Assembly: GCA_948474755.1 (NCBI GenBank)
Contig: CAOLHI010001278.1
Location: forward strand, 341,178-405,177
Source of the DNA: Ctenosaura bakeri
Lineage: Eukaryota > Chordata > Lepidosauria > Squamata > Iguanidae
Reading direction: 5' to 3'
DNA: 64,000 nucleotides
Shown here: piece after piece, positions 10,613 to 22,853 of the stretch
Layout of the letters: each line of letters opens with the position of its first letter
Numbering within the stretch: position 1 is the first letter of the stretch
Notes under the pieces: model-generated
What the model saw: the letters and a program-made list of their open reading frames with translations, nothing else
Database searches by the model: none
Told to the model about the DNA's origin: nothing
Translations under genes and position numbers: made by a program

Positions 10613-11612
10613 ACTATGGATAATGTATTAACTGAAAAACAATCATGTCCATTTTAGGTTAACAGAAGCCCTATCACATTTGACACAAATGAAACTTAAA
10701 CTTACAAAGCAATCTTATGGAGTCTTTTTTAGAAACAAGCCCTACGATCTTCAATAGGACATTTTAATTAATGAGTGTGTTTTGAATTGCAGCATGTAGT
10801 TATCAACAGCCATGAAACTCATCTTTTAAGTCAATGTTTAGCAATTTCATCATGAAATCATATTACAGTATTCCATATTAATTTACTATTATTTTGATTT
10901 ATTAAACCATTTGTTGCCCTTATACCAAGGTAGGTTATCACTTTTAGAAATAAATAAAGAAACAAGAAGTTTCTCATTATAGTTAGCCATTAACGAACTT
11001 TAAAGAATGGACATCTTTGCCACTAGTGAACCATACTTAATTATAAAAAGCAATTAAAGGTGATGATTAGCTCTGGGGTTTTCTTTTTAAAGTGTAGGCA
11101 TGTGAGAAAAACAGAAACAACAACAAACCCTCTGGCTTCATTGCCATTCTGTACAAAGAATAGTTTTTACCTCTGCAAAGCTATAGATTCAAGGCTAAGG
11201 TATTCTTTTCATTATGTTCTGTAATATCCAGTGGAATGTTCACATTGTTTCTATTCTGCATGGTTTATTGTCCAGACTAGTCATGCTTATATTTACCCAA
11301 CAGTAACTGGAATGTCCTACGCTCAATGAAGAGCTTGCTGGAATTGTTTGTTTGGCAGCCTTTTACTTTTTAAAGTAAGGCACCAGCAAGATAAGGGAAT
11401 CAAACTTCAACATTTACCTTAACCATTTCCAGTCATCAGAACCAAGTGTCAAAATTCCCTGGAGCAAACACTTACCTGAATAAAAACTCCATGGAGGTTT
11501 TTTTTTTTAACTGAATCCCGTGGCTTTTGATGGGAGACAATTACATTTAGCTGAGATTAGAATCCAAGTGTGTCTGGCTGCTACTGTAAAATTTGGCACT
11601 GAAGGATCTCAG
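10613..11612. other. AT-rich unique DNA, possible regulatory block
   Basis: No repeat recognised from 10640 to 11330. AT-rich homeodomain-like motifs occur, such as TTAATTA and CAATTAAAGG. This is compatible with conserved non-coding DNA but not proven. Confidence 0.3.
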
Positions 11613-11634
11613 GGTGTGTGTGTGTGAGTGTGTG
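11613..11634. repeat. (TG)n microsatellite
   Basis: Imperfect TG run with one GAG interruption. Confidence 0.85.
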
Positions 11635-11749
11635 CAGGTCTAGACTGAAGAATTCTAACCTGTAGATAGGCAACTAATATTTGTATGGTATTGCCAAACT
11701 TTTCCTAACAGCCAAAGCTGCATGTCCCTTTCAAAAATGGACACCTATT

Positions 11750-11905
11750 TTGTTTAGGAGGAAAATGTGTATACAACTGCATTTAATTTGGGGGGAAATG
11801 CATAAAAATAGGCACAGATTTCAATGCTGGGAGGAGGAGTGTCTTACAATCAGATACAGCAGCAGGATGGAATGTCAATGGGATTGTGAGAAACCACGAA
11901 AATGA
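11750..11905. repeat. Putative interspersed repeat, GGGGGGAAATGCATAAAAAT type
   Basis: The landmark TTGGGGGGAAATGCATAAAA recurs in altered form at 31214-31255 (TATTGGGGGGAAATTACC then TATGCACAAAAATACC). Boundaries are uncertain. Confidence 0.35.
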
Positions 11906-12669
11906 GTCTGGGAGGTTTTCACATTTCTTGTCTGAGGTAAATAAAGACCATTGGCCTGTCTGCTATTTATTGAGTAGCCTTTATGAGAGAGGTAAACTGC
12001 AGATAGCTTTCAGCCACTTTGTGGGACACAATATCATTATCTACCTTCCTTTCCTGTGAAGGTTATTATATGCTGTCATCTCTTTTTTATGAGCAGTCGA
12101 AATGAGTTCACTCTCTCCTTGTGGCCTTCGCATCAAGGCCTTATGGAATTATAGCCCATTTAGGTCCATTATGAAGATATCTACTGCACTAATTTTTTTC
12201 TCTGAGGAGACTTAATAAGGCCAGGCATCATAATAGCTACATCTCAAAATGCCCTGGAAACAGCAGCCATCAGTTGTTGCTGAAAACATAAGCAGGGAGA
12301 ATGTCAAATAGCACCATGCTGTTGATCTCTTTTGCTAAGGAAAGATAAAAAAATAATAATAATGTACCTTTCCCCCACAGGAAATTTGGGGAACAGATAC
12401 CTCCCACTTTTTCAACGTTTACATAGTCACACAAAATCTGCTTTTCAGTAGGAAGAAGGTGGCCCAGCATTCTAAAGAGCAAATTTTATGTTTCCAGATG
12501 GAAAGGATAATTTTTTAAACAACAAAATTTGTCACCTTAATCAATGAGGCCTCACTGATACAAGATCCTTGTATATAACTGAAACCTTTGAAGATCCAGA
12601 GCTCCAACCAGTAACATCCAGTAGTTTGTGAAATTGATAAATTATAGTAGTAATAGTAATATCTACAGT

Positions 12670-12897
12670 TAAAGTTACACAGTATGTTGGACTAAGACTT
12701 TGGAGACCAGGGTTCAGATTCCCAGTCAGCCATGGAAACGCACTGGGTGACCTTGGGCAAGTCACACTCGGCCTCAGAGGAAAGCAAAGGCCAATCCTCT
12801 CGGAGCAAATCTTACCAAGAAAGTCCCATGATAGGTTTACTTTTGGGTGGCCATAAGTTGGAAATGACTTGAAGGCACACCCAACAACAACAAAATT
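12670..12897 (+). mobile_element. tRNA-derived SINE with BovB-like tail
   Basis: The order is a tRNA-like head (TGTTGGACTAAGACTTTGGA), box-B-like GGTTCAGATTCC (12711-12722), body (TGGGTGACCTTGGGCAAGTC, CCTCAGAGGAAAGCAAAGG), and tail GTGGCCATAAGTTGGAAATG ... ACTTGAAGGCACACCCAACAACAAC. The tail resembles the BovB 3' end, consistent with mobilisation by BovB in trans (family knowledge). Confidence 0.9.
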
Positions 12898-12974
12898 TAT
12901 ATGCATGCACAACCCCATCCCAGTCAAAGCTCATGTAGCAACCACTGATGTGAAAACACTATCACATCACGTTT

Positions 12975-13335
12975 CTTATTGGTGGGCAGTAAGGAACAGG
13001 GTGGGCTAAATCAGTCCTTGAAAGCCCTATACAGCTCAGGTCTAGACTGTCTAAAAGACTGTATCTCCCCATACGAACCAGCCTAAATAATAAAATCTTT
13101 TGGGAAGGGCTTTGTCTTGGTGCCACAATTTTCACAGGCATGGTTGGTGAGGACTCAAGACAGACCCTTCTCAGCCTCATCCCAGTTTAAGGCCTTTTTA
13201 TTTTAGACAGGCCTTTAGCTGATTTTAAGCATACAGCAGAATAGTGTTCAAAGAGGTGTGCTTCTGTATTTATTTGGTATGTTTCTAGTCATGCTTTAAA
13301 TGTCATTCAATACTGCTTTTAACTGTGTATTTTTA
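12975..13335 (+). mobile_element. L2-like LINE C-terminal coding remnant and 3' UTR
   Basis: The + strand reads KALYSSGLDCLKDCISPYEP (from about 13020), then RPFSASS, close to the ...CISPYEPARxLRS...DRAFSVAAPxLWNSLP ending of L2-type reverse transcriptases (family knowledge). It is followed by an AT-rich 3' part (TTTTAACTGTGTATTTTTAA). Several stops show it is dead. Confidence 0.65.
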
Positions 13336-13339
13336 ATAG

Positions 13340-14030
13340 AATGGATGTTCAGTTGTTTTCTCAGCACATTGCACACAACCTTGCAGACTGTGGATGTGAG
13401 CATAGTACATCCATAAAACAAAGCAAGATGACCAAATTTTGGGAGTCATGGCACGGAGCAGCTGAGTGTCAGGATGAAGCACTCAGTGGGCATCTGTGCA
13501 ATGTCTACACTATAAATCAGCAGCAGGTAATGTTCAGAGGTTTGCGGCTTCACTGGCTTCTGGAGGAACTTGGAGAACTATACCTTTCTGCTGTAACCTG
13601 CTCTTTTTTAATCTTTTGATACCAAATGCCCCTGAAAACACTGAGTTAGCCTCTTGTTGGAAAAAGGACCTTGCTGGGCCTAAAATAATCCTATTGGTAA
13701 AATTACCTCTACATCTGGGGGCAGCAGGAGGATTTATTTTTTTGAAATAATTTTTGGAGGTCATTGGTGGTTGTGCTGGGGGCCACTAAAATGGCCCTGA
13801 GGCTGCACTTTCCCCATCTCTCCTATAAATCTAAATATGATCTATACTTGCTGTAACTTTTTAAATTAACAAGTACTGAGGATTAATGGGGATAGTGATA
13901 CCAAGGGAAAGAGGAAGCTACATTATATGTGGTCAGACTGTTTGTTCATTTATCCTGCTATTGATGAACCTTTTTGTAGTGCTTTGGACAGAAGTCTTTC
14001 CCATCACCTTGCTTTCTTTTAAGCAGAGAT
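13340..14030. other. Unclassified intergenic DNA
   Basis: No exon or known repeat seen. Confidence 0.4.
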
Positions 14031-14035
14031 GCCAG

Positions 14036-14105
14036 ACAGCAATTGAACCTGGGACTTTAGACATATGAAGTGGGTGCTTGACCAGTGAGTCGAATCTACC
14101 AAAGG
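14036..14105 (-). mobile_element. SINE head fragment (tRNA-like)
   Basis: On the minus strand TTCGACTCACTGGTCAAGC resembles a tRNA box A region, and GGTTCAATTGC a box B, about 45 bp apart. It is short and degenerate, with no tail found. Confidence 0.5.
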
Positions 14106-14280
14106 AATTCTCAGTATCTTTGGAAAGTTATGTCTCCCAGGATTCTTATGTGGATGGGAAGGAGTCATAAGGGTTTCAAGAATAAAGACAGCTGTACCAT
14201 GTGATAGATGGAGGAATTCAGCTCTTGTGTTTCCCCTCTGGAGCTGAGAGTGCCCCACAGCCTTTCCTATATTCTCAAAG

Positions 14281-14480
14281 ACAATTACTGCACTACACTG
14301 TTATAGTGCTATTATTACACTTTCAATATCTTATGGAATCCTGGGGTTTGCAGTTTAGGGAAGAGCATTTAGAATTCTCAGCCAGAAAGCTCTCTGACCT
14401 AGTAAACTACAAAGCCCAGAATTCCACAGGATATTGGAAGTGGAATAATAGCACCATAACAATATAGTGTTGGAATGGCC
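14281..14480. mobile_element. Palindromic GGCC-end MITE, family A
   Basis: Left CTGCACTACACTGTTATAG and right ATAACAATATAGTGTTGGAA with GGCC at 14477-14480. The inner segment includes GCATTTAGAATTCTCAGCCA and an arm pair around TTTCAATATCTTATGGAATC. Confidence 0.85.
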
Positions 14481-16260
14481 AAAGCTAGCCTACTACCTTT
14501 AGGCAATGGAAGACAGGACTGAAGTAAGATTTAGCTGCCAATCCAGTTGACTTCAATTCATGACATAAGTTGGGGTGGGGTGGATAATAGATCTTTGTCA
14601 CAGGCAGAAAAATATCACAGTCCAGTTCTTTTCAAACTACTTTATGGGAACTCTGGATGTTTGGGAACTCCAGCAGTCTCCAAGCCTTTAAATGTGCCAG
14701 ACATGTGTGGGAAGAGTAGTGTGTTATCTTCTGGACTTCTGAGGAGTCAGTCTCGTGTTCCTAAGAAGGTCTTTTTCTCTTCATTCCCTCTAGTGCTATG
14801 TATTTGTTCTCACATTATCTGTGTTTCACTGAAGGCTGTTGAATGTTTGTTCCAAGTTCTAATAACAATAAACAACACTGCCTGACAAACGCCAGACAGT
14901 GTTATGAATGAGGGCTGACTTGGCTAGCAGTGCTGAATGATAAGTCAGGCATTTGTACAATGCAGACTGATTAGGAGACAGTTCTCAAGCCATAACACAC
15001 TTGAGTTCAGTTGCAGCTTCCCTTCAACTGGATGTCTCAGTAATGGTCATCTGTCAAGCTTTCTTCTAGCCTAGAGAAGGGTCAATTTCACATGGTAGGA
15101 CTTCTGTGGACTTCTGCATAAACAAACCAGTCTTTTTAATTGTCATTCTGTTGATTTCTTTCTATCTTAGCATGCCAATGATGATGATTCAAGGTTTCCA
15201 CCAAACTAGCAAGGTTTGATGCTGCAAGGTTGCCATCATATTGACTCTGAACTACGCAGCATGGCTTGTGAGCTTATTTAGTTTCATCTTGGACTTTCCT
15301 CAAGCTTAAAAATTAATGAGTGTTTTTGGTCATGTCTTCTCATGCTGGCTGAGGGATTCTGCGAGTTCTGGCCTCAAATGGTACCTTTTCATAGTCGAGG
15401 AGTCTTCAATCTTGCAGAAATGAAGAGGGAGAGCAGAGGTCACTCAACTGGCTGCTGAAATCACTAAGGCCCAGAACCTTCAAAACTGGCCTAACCACAA
15501 AGCTGGTCTAGCTTTGAGCAACTTCCTCAAGGCAGAAGACTTTGGGGTGTTCTGAAAGGGCAGCAAATGGTTTGTTGTTTAATTTCTAATTTTATTTACT
15601 TACTTACTTACTGTCAAGTGCAGTAAGAGGCACTTTTCTTCTTAAAGAGCCTAAATAATACAGATAGCTTTGTGGATGCACCTGGAATGGGAGGAGAGTT
15701 CCATTTGTCTGGGTTTTTTTTTGCTACAAAATGTATCTTACATAAAAGGTCGAATGTTCTCTAAACTCAGTCTGTTATCTTACCCCCTCCCCCATGTTTC
15801 CAGATGGATTACAGGGGGTTCAATAGTAGAAAATGCACTCACAGTCATTTGAAACATTGTTAAAGAAGGTTATTGTTTTGCAACAGATCTGTCTGTTTCT
15901 TGGCATTCCTGCATGCTGTTCTCCCCTTCTAGGACATTTTTTTAAATATCTCTTCCACTCCTGTTCCTCATGTGTAGCAAAGTGCTACACATAGGTGGAA
16001 AGAAAAGGAATTAACCTGTGTGCTTACGTTGTGTTGCCAGAGAAACAAGGCAGCAGGAAGGCAAAATGCTACTTTGCTTGGAGACGTTTCTGCTTTCCTC
16101 TTGGCTTGGAGGAAGAAAATAGGCCAAGGAGAGGACTTGGAAATTTAGCCAAAGCTAGAGCCAGTCAAGTTATTTTCCCAAGAGTTACCCCACTTGTATA
16201 TAATGACAATCAAGATTCAAAGTGAAATTCACTCTGCTGATCTGAGAATCCAGTGGTCCA
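14481..16260. other. Mostly unclassified intergenic DNA
   Basis: No exon or named repeat seen. A short (TTAC)n run is at 15593-15613. The region from about 15000 to 15560 looks single-copy. Confidence 0.35.
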
Positions 16261-16270
16261 GCTGAGAAAA

Positions 16271-16478
16271 AGTCAGTGTGGTGTTGTGGTTAGAGTCTCA
16301 CCTGGGACTTTGAGAACCAGGTTCAAGTCTCCACTGAACCATTAAATTCTCTAGGTGACCTCTGGTCAGTTGTTTCTCTCAGCCTGCCTTGATTTACATG
16401 GGTGTGGGAAATTCATGTGTGCCACCTTGATTTCTTTGAAGGAAAGACAGATTATTTATAAATGTAACCAATAAATGA
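16271..16478 (+). mobile_element. tRNA-derived SINE (Sauria-SINE-like)
   Basis: AGTGTGGTGTTGTGGTTAGA and GGTTCAAGTCTCCACTG form a tRNA-like head. These are followed by GGTGACCTCTGGTCAGTTG, CTCTCAGCCTGCCTTG and a degenerate tail ending in ACCAATAAATGAATG. Confidence 0.75.
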
Positions 16479-17499
16479 ATGGGGGTGGGGACAACCACAG
16501 CAGGTGAAGGTTGCTGGTGGTCCTAGGCTAAAGGCAGCTGAGGCATGAGATAAAGCACCCCCAGGTACTGTGAAGATTATGATTACCCTACATTCCAGCC
16601 TAAACGGAAAGGTTTTTAAAGCCCAATTCAGGTGTTACATATCTGCGTTTACTAAATTAAGGTGAGACATAGTCCTAGCTTTTCCTCTATAATTTTCATC
16701 ACCTTGTATGCATGGAAGATGGCTTCCTGAAGAGGATTTCCCAGGATTTACAATTCTCCACAGAGAGAGGGGGCTTTATTCTTCACAAATTTGGCCTTCT
16801 CATGTACACAGAATTAAAACCTGCAACAGAGTAGTGGGGCTACTCATGTGTATAGTAACTCCAGATTCATAATATCTGAATGGGGGAAATGATTCTTCAA
16901 TTTAAGAGGGCTTCTGGTTGGCTTTGTTTAGTAGATGTTACCCTGGAGCTTAAGACCACTTCATCTCCTTTTTGGTTCAGTTAATAGAACAGTAGTCCAT
17001 GGTTTGTGGCTTCCTGGTTCTAGTCTTCTTATTTCCTGATATTTGGTGCGTTCCTTTGGGTATCTTGCCTGACAACTCATTCAGTTGTTGGCCAGCTATA
17101 ACAGGAGGACCAGATCTCAAAAATCTTACTTATTGGAGGAATCTTCCAAACAGCATGGATTGTGGCTGCATCTGCTGGGGGATTCTGATAGCTGTGGTTC
17201 CCAAAAATAACTTTCCAAATTTTAGGCAGCATTGTTGGCGATTCACTCCTACACAGCAGCAGATTTTGATTTATGCCAAAATGCAATCAAGCACACTTCA
17301 ATGTTTGTTCTTTCTTACATTTTCCGTTTGTAACACAGTTGGTTCTAATGGGGAGGGGGAAATATTGTCACACAACAAAAACCCATCCCTTCAATTAACA
17401 GCAGCATTTGGAATTAACATCTTAAAAGTGGAATTTCAGCACTGGGGTACTTCCTAAAATGGTTCTGAGAGAAAACAAGACAGAAAGGCAGCCCACGGT
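16479..17499. other. Unclassified DNA with a short MITE half
   Basis: TCTGCTGGGGGATTCTGATA with CCCAAAAATAACTTTCC (17175-17220) is the half-palindrome motif of a common squamate MITE. The 152-codon open frame at 16999-17457 crosses it, matches nothing I recognise, and is unlikely to be coding. Confidence 0.35.
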
Positions 17500-17770
17500 T
17501 TTTTGAAAAATGATTAATGACAGCAAAGACACTGTACAAATGTTTATCTTTGACAAATGAAAACATTTACAAATTGGCCCAGACATTTATAGTATGGAGG
17601 GATAATTAATAGCCCATTGCCATGTTATGATGTTCGGTGAGATAATCCATAGATAGTAGCCCTTTTAATAGCTTCCTCTCCTTGTTTCACCAAGAGGAAA
17701 AGAAAAGAAAAACAGCAGCATTTGAATGCCTAGCCTGTCTGTTTATCGTTCGTTTAGACTTTCACATGGC
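17500..17770. other. Candidate conserved non-coding block
   Basis: Single-copy-looking AT-rich DNA with dense transcription-factor-like words (TGATTAATGACAGC, ATAATTAATAGCCC, TTTATCGTTCG) and no repeat signature. Inference only. Confidence 0.25.
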
Positions 17771-18089
17771 AAACAGGGATACAGTACCCCATGATATTTG
17801 CCTATGGTTAGATGTTTAATATCATAAGAAGTGGGTCAAAGAGGAAAACGTTTTACAAAGATCCTTAGTAGGTATCTACTCTTCATTGGATTTCTTGAGG
17901 ATTGTCATGAGAAAAGGAAGAAAAGCAAAATTGATTCATTCCATCATGCTAAATACCCTCATTGCGTCTTCAGCATTATCATTTTTTTCACCACAAGATC
18001 ATGAATTTGCTAGGGTCACCAAAGCCATATACAATAAAGAGGTTCCTCCTAATGTTTAGGTAGGATCTTTCTTTTTTTTGAATTCTTCA

Positions 18090-18430
18090 GTTCATGTTAT
18101 AGTCTCTGAAGCAGTTGAAAAAAAGCTTCCCTTATCTTCTGCATGACCTCATGTCAGGTATTTAAACGTAGCTGTCATGCCACCTCTCAGTCTTCTCCAA
18201 GCTAAACATATCCAGCTCCCTAAGCTGTTCCTCATAAGCATTGGTTTCCAGACCTGTGATTGTCTTAGTCACAGTTCTGTGGACACATTCCAGCTTGTCG
18301 ATATAATTGAACTGTGGTGCCCAGAACTAGACACTATTCCAGGGGAGGTCTGACCAACCAAAACAGAGTGGCACTACTACTTCCCTTAATCTGGATACTA
18401 TATTGATCTAGATACTATATTCCTGTTGAT
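18090..18430 (-). mobile_element. CR1 LINE, C-terminal coding remnant
   Basis: Minus strand: GTGGTGCCCAGAACTAGACA and CACATTCCAGCTTGTCG on the + strand are the complement of the CR1 segment encoding ...CVQFWAPQFxKDIDKLERVQRRxT...; AGCTCCCTAAGCTGTTCCTC encodes EE(Q/R)LRELG. Frameshifts are present. Confidence 0.85.
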
Positions 18431-19172
18431 GAAACCCAAATGTCAGCCACCCATGGTGAAGATAACACATTGCTGCAGGAGGCACAGTTCTAATGAATGT
18501 AAGAGTTGCAGTGATGGGCAATAAGAAAGCAATAGGTTCATCACTGCTTTCCTTCTTACATGCTTCTAAGTGTGTATGGAGAAGACTTCTGTAATGTGGT
18601 TTAAACTGACTTGTGGCCACCAGTGATATCAGGACATAGCCAGATCTGATTGGTTATGAGGCACTAGATGTTGTCATGTTCACTACATGATCCTTGACTG
18701 ACTGGGATCATTCTAGGATCATTCTAAGCTCTAATCAAAAGAGGAGATGTGACAAGTCAACAGTACAGAACAAACAAATGGGAATAGATAAGGTTGATGA
18801 AATGTGAACCTTGGTGCCTTTGGGGAGACTTTCAGGACATATTTCTGTCTGCTCATTCAGATCATTTGCTACAACTTCAGTTAAAATGGAAAAAAAAATC
18901 CATATTACTTTTTCTGTGATGAGAGAGACTGACCACACACTGTGCTTACCACATAGGAGTGGCCTGGCTTTGCTTCTTGAGAAATAAACTAAAGGTCAAG
19001 CAACTTAATAACAGTCTCTTCATCCGCTGTGTGTGGGATTAAGCTCCTCTCCAGTTTGCTTTGTCTGTTGGCAATGTCATTTTCAAAGATCTCAATCTAC
19101 AGTGCCAAACCACTCCTATGAGGTGAGCATTATGGGTGACTTAGCTCCTGAACATCTCCACTCTATAAGGCA
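18431..19172. other. Unclassified intergenic DNA
   Basis: No exon or known repeat seen. Confidence 0.4.
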
Positions 19173-19289
19173 GGGCTGGAGAACCCGTGTCCTTCCAGAT
19201 GTTAATCAACATCAACTTTTATCATGGGATTGGTCCACAGAGAATTGGAGTCTAACAACATCTGGAAGGCTCAAGGTTGCCCAGGCTTG
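19173..19289. mobile_element. MITE fragment, CCAGATGTT fold-back type
   Basis: CTTCCAGATGTTAATCAACA and GTCTAACAACATCTGGAAGG are inverted. The left end CAGGGCTGGAGAACC has a hAT-like CAGGG start; the right end (GGTTGCCCAGGCTTG) is degenerate. No target duplication. Confidence 0.6.
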
Positions 19290-19384
19290 TTGTAGCACAA
19301 TCATTAGAAAATACAAAACAGTATTTTCAAAATACTGACTACCCTACTGTGCATACACATGTTTGTACTAGAGTTTAGGGAACG

Positions 19385-19740
19385 TTTTTATTTTTTTGGA
19401 CTATAGTTCCTAGAATCTTCCAGTCAGGACAGCCAATTGTAGTCCAAAGAAGCTGTACTCCAAATATCAAATGAAACCAAAGCTCTGGTAGTTAATAGGC
19501 TTCCCCCCAGTGAAATTTTGTTAGGTACTGAACATGATCCACAGTACACTTTTGCCTGTCTAAATGTCCAAACCAACTCAAGGATTATAAGGATCAAACT
19601 TGAAGAGAGTTGAGTTTCTCATCAAAGTTGACACTGTGCCACCTGAAAATGGGACATCACCACTGAAAACTAAGGAAGCTGTTGGGGGATCCCGAGAGCT
19701 GTAATCCAAAAGAGTAAGTTTCCAAACTGTGATAAGGATG
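19385..19740. mobile_element. Scattered MITE halves
   Basis: TTGGACTATAGTTCCTAGAA with CAATTGTAGTCCAAAG (19397-19448), and TGTTGGGGGATCCCGAGAGC with GTAATCCAAAAGAGTAAG (19680-19720), carry the half-palindrome motifs of common squamate MITEs. Confidence 0.4.
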
Positions 19741-19845
19741 TTAGTAGAAAAGACCTAGCTAAATTTGAGTGCCATGAAGTCTCAAAGCCCCAATAAATGG
19801 CTGAAGGAATGGACAGACATTTCAGAGTCACTCACTATCTGTATA

Positions 19846-20105
19846 CAGTTCTCTCCTCATGTTCACAGGTTTAGTGTTTGCGAATTTGATTATTTGTAAG
19901 CACACATGCCTCTCCCCCATTCTCCTCCCATTCCCATGCATTTTGCCCTGGCACAGAGAACTTGCACCAAGACAAAACACAGGGGAATGGGAGATGGGGA
20001 AAGCTCTTGCAAGCCTTCCTTTCTCTCCTTCAGAGCTCCCTCCCTCCCTTTCCCATGCAAAATGGAAGGGAAAGGAATGGGTGGGGGAAAGGTCATGCAT
20101 GCATG
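19846..20105. mobile_element. Tigger/pogo-like MITE, right end missing
   Basis: CAGTTCTCTCCTCATGTTCA, then GTTTGCGAATTTGATTATTT, preceded by TA. The same opening occurs at 25040. The right part is a CT/AG-rich near-palindrome around CCCATGCAAAATGG. Opposed open frames here are symmetry artefacts. Confidence 0.65.
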
Positions 20106-20127
20106 AGATAACTCTTAAGATACCCTG

Positions 20128-20430
20128 TTTTTAACAGACCTTCTCAGGTCTTGCAGACTCAAGGGTATGGCTTCCTTGGTTGTGTCACTCCACCTCTTTT
20201 ATGTGATCTTTCTCTTTTCCTTCAGTCTTTAACTCAACCAAACAATCTTTTCCCATGAGATATCATCTCATGATATATTTCAAGTATCATAGGCTCAGTT
20301 TGCTCACTCTGGTTTCATTCTGGTGAGAATTCAGACACAATTTTCTCTCAAACCCTTTTATTTGACTTCTTTGGTGTTCTATGGTATCGATAAAACTCTC
20401 CTACACCACATTTCAAGTGAGTTGAACACC
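20128..20430 (-). mobile_element. BovB LINE fragment
   Basis: CTTCTCAGGTCTTGCAGACT, CCATGAGATATCATCTCATG, GTGTTCTATGGTATCGATAA and CTACACCACATTTCAAGTG follow the order of landmarks in the minus-strand BovB reverse-transcriptase C-terminus. Decayed. Confidence 0.75.
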
Positions 20431-21768
20431 CCCCCCCATCCTTTCTTCCCTTTCCAGCTTTCACATCCATATGTAGAAATTGGAGCTGGTGTTGTATGGA
20501 TGATCTTGACTTCGTGTCATAACTCACCTTGTGGCATCTGTGGAATCAGGTATAGAGAAGTCAGATCTTGAAAGACTTCAGATTATGATTCTTTCCTTGA
20601 ATATGAGCAGCCAGTGGCTGATGCAGCTCATGTCAGGAAGATGGGCCCCAGTTCAGACAGAATTGGTAGACACAGAAAAGACACCCCTATCCTTTGCGGA
20701 GCATTCACAACTATACACTCTGGACCTGGGTCAAGCTGACCTAGTTCATTTCCAGAGGTACTGTCAGCTAGATCACAGCTTTTGATTCTATTCATCAGAA
20801 TTTCTTACGGAATAAGTGATAATATTTGCATAGAGATTCACAGCAACTGATATGAGTTTCTACTGCCATGGTAGAAACTTATATTCAGTATGCAGAGATT
20901 ATCATTTATTCCACAAGAAGTTCTGAGGAATAAAATGGAAGATAGCTTTTTTTTTTACATCTACCAAGGTCAGAAATACATGCTTTAAAAGTCCAAGAAG
21001 ATATGTATCTGCTTTTTCCAGGATGCAAGGTCATGTTTTTCTCACCCCTGATCTGCTGGCAAGTGGGTTTGTTGAAGGTTGGTTACCTTGGATAACTAAA
21101 CAGATCTGACTGAACTGTGAATGAACCATGACCTGGTGGTTGCATCCACCTCAACTGTTCCAACTTATCTGAGGAAGCACGGTAAACAGATATTGTACTG
21201 GGATAAGAATAATTCACATGGGCTTGGGGCAAAGTATTGCCCCATATTGAAAGACCAAGTCACACCTATTCTACATGTTAAGCTGTGAAGATTTCATGTG
21301 CAGAAAGCAAACTGTTCAAGATAACAGAATGCGCTCAGGGATGTTGTTTTTGAGGTGCTAATTGCAACATCCTAAAACAAAAAACTCAATGTGAAAGAAA
21401 TATCAACATCTGAATTATTGCACGAAACAGGCATTTGGGACTAACAGTTGCCTATGCCCTAGAGGCAATTGCAAGAAGGCTGGGGATAATAATGAGACAA
21501 GTCACTTGTCAGTGGGTTAATTAGAGCCAGAAGTTTACATATATTTTAACAAAAGGGGATCTACAATTGTTCCGATAGCTATTACTAATGTAGAATCTGC
21601 CTAGCAGATCTCATTGCCTTGAACCGAGGGCATGCCATATCTAGCTGTTTGTTGAACTCTAGTGTAATAACTGTATCTTCCTCACTACTTCCAATTCTGC
21701 AAATGCTGAGGGAGGCCTTTCTTACTGCTCCACTTTCAAGCCCCATAATATTGAGTTAGGTGAGACAA
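20431..21768. other. Unclassified intergenic DNA
   Basis: No exon or repeat identified. C8 run at about 20431 and T10 run at about 20949. Confidence 0.4.
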
Positions 21769-22060
21769 GGGCCCTTTTCACACCTTACCTTTTTCTGAAG
21801 TCATCGTGCAGGGATCCAGGGAAAGCCTGTTCTGGGAGGGAAACACTTCTGCTGTGCTCCCCTCCACATTGGCTGCCTGCTGGATGGGAGGAAGAGCAAT
21901 GGCTCCACCCCTCCTTTCCACAGTGCAGCCTGATAGTTTCCCAGGCTGCGCTGGAGGAGGAAGCACAGCCATTGTGCTTCCTGATGTTCTGCATGACAGG
22001 TAAGTGCGGAAGGGAGGTGGGAGGACTGTACAATCACGTGTCATTGGTCATTGGTTTCTT
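21769..22060 (+). mobile_element. GGCC-end MITE, family B-like, right end missing
   Basis: Left end GGGCCCTTTTCACACC. The interior shares AGTGCAGCC..., AGGAAGCACAGCCATTGTGC and TTCTGCATGACAGG with 2027-2444 and 54420-54836. It stops near CACGTGTCATTGG without a partner end. Confidence 0.6.
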
Positions 22061-22453
22061 TTGACAAGAGAAAGACATTCCATGTACTAAGTCCCAGACT
22101 GCTGGGTAATGAGTTTCAGAGATTTCTCATCATGCTAAACATACCTTAGATGGCTCACTGATGTTCTCACCTGTCTGCATTCACCCCAGCACTGTTATTG
22201 AATAAGCTGCCTAATAAATTTAGACACTGTCCAACCATTAACCATTACCTCACTGCCAAGTAGACAATGTAGAGCTGGGTGTGAGCAACTGCCAGAGGAT
22301 GAAGGAATTCATTGCCTCCTCAAATCTTGGAGAACCATCCTCTTCCCACCTACCCTCCTAAACTTTTTAATTTTGCCTTTTTTCCCCCTGTGCTTCCCTA
22401 GTTGTTTTAGGTTCAGGAGAGGAATACAGTTTTGAAAAACAAAGCAAAACATG

Positions 22454-22853
22454 CCCCTTTTCACACTACACAATCATAGCACTATAGTCCACTTTAATTG
22501 TCATGGTAATATCCCATGGGATCCTAGGATTTGAAGTTTAGGGGGGAATATTTTCTCTAGACAAAAAGGAAGACTGCAAAACTCTATTATAAGTTGATAA
22601 GAGTCAATTGAGGGAGACATAGCCCTGAGTTTGCAAGACTTCAGCAAGGCTGTCAAAAAGAGAGTTTCTTGGGGGTCTCACATTCATTGGACTGCCTAAA
22701 GTCAAACCTGACTTGACAGCAGTTAACACAAAATTAACAAAGGGAGAGAGCTGTGATGTCTCACCAAACTACAGACCCCAGAATTCCATAGGATGTAACG
22801 ATGGCAGTTAAGGTGGGATCAAAATGCTATAATTGTGTGGAGTGAAAGGGCCC
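22454..22853. mobile_element. MITE interrupted by a BovB 3' end
   Basis: CCCCTTTTCACACTACACAA and AATTGTGTGGAGTGAAAGGG are inverted, continuing as ATCATAGCACTATAG and TGCTATAATTG, and as GGATCCTAGGATTTGAAG and CAGACCCCAGAATTCC. About 180 bp of BovB splits the arms at about 22561. Confidence 0.75.
22561..22742 (+). mobile_element. BovB LINE 3' end inside a MITE
   Basis: The + strand reads ALSLQDFSKAVKKRVSWGSHIHW, then AGTCAAACCTGACTTGACAG and CAGTTAACACAAAATTAAC. This is the BovB C-terminal motif SLQDLSxAVxxRVxWRSxIHR with its 3' end. Confidence 0.85.

Noticed and set aside
16999..17457. 152-codon open frame with a hydrophobic start
   Set aside because: It crosses a MITE half, has no known motif, and shows no Kozak, splice or promoter context.
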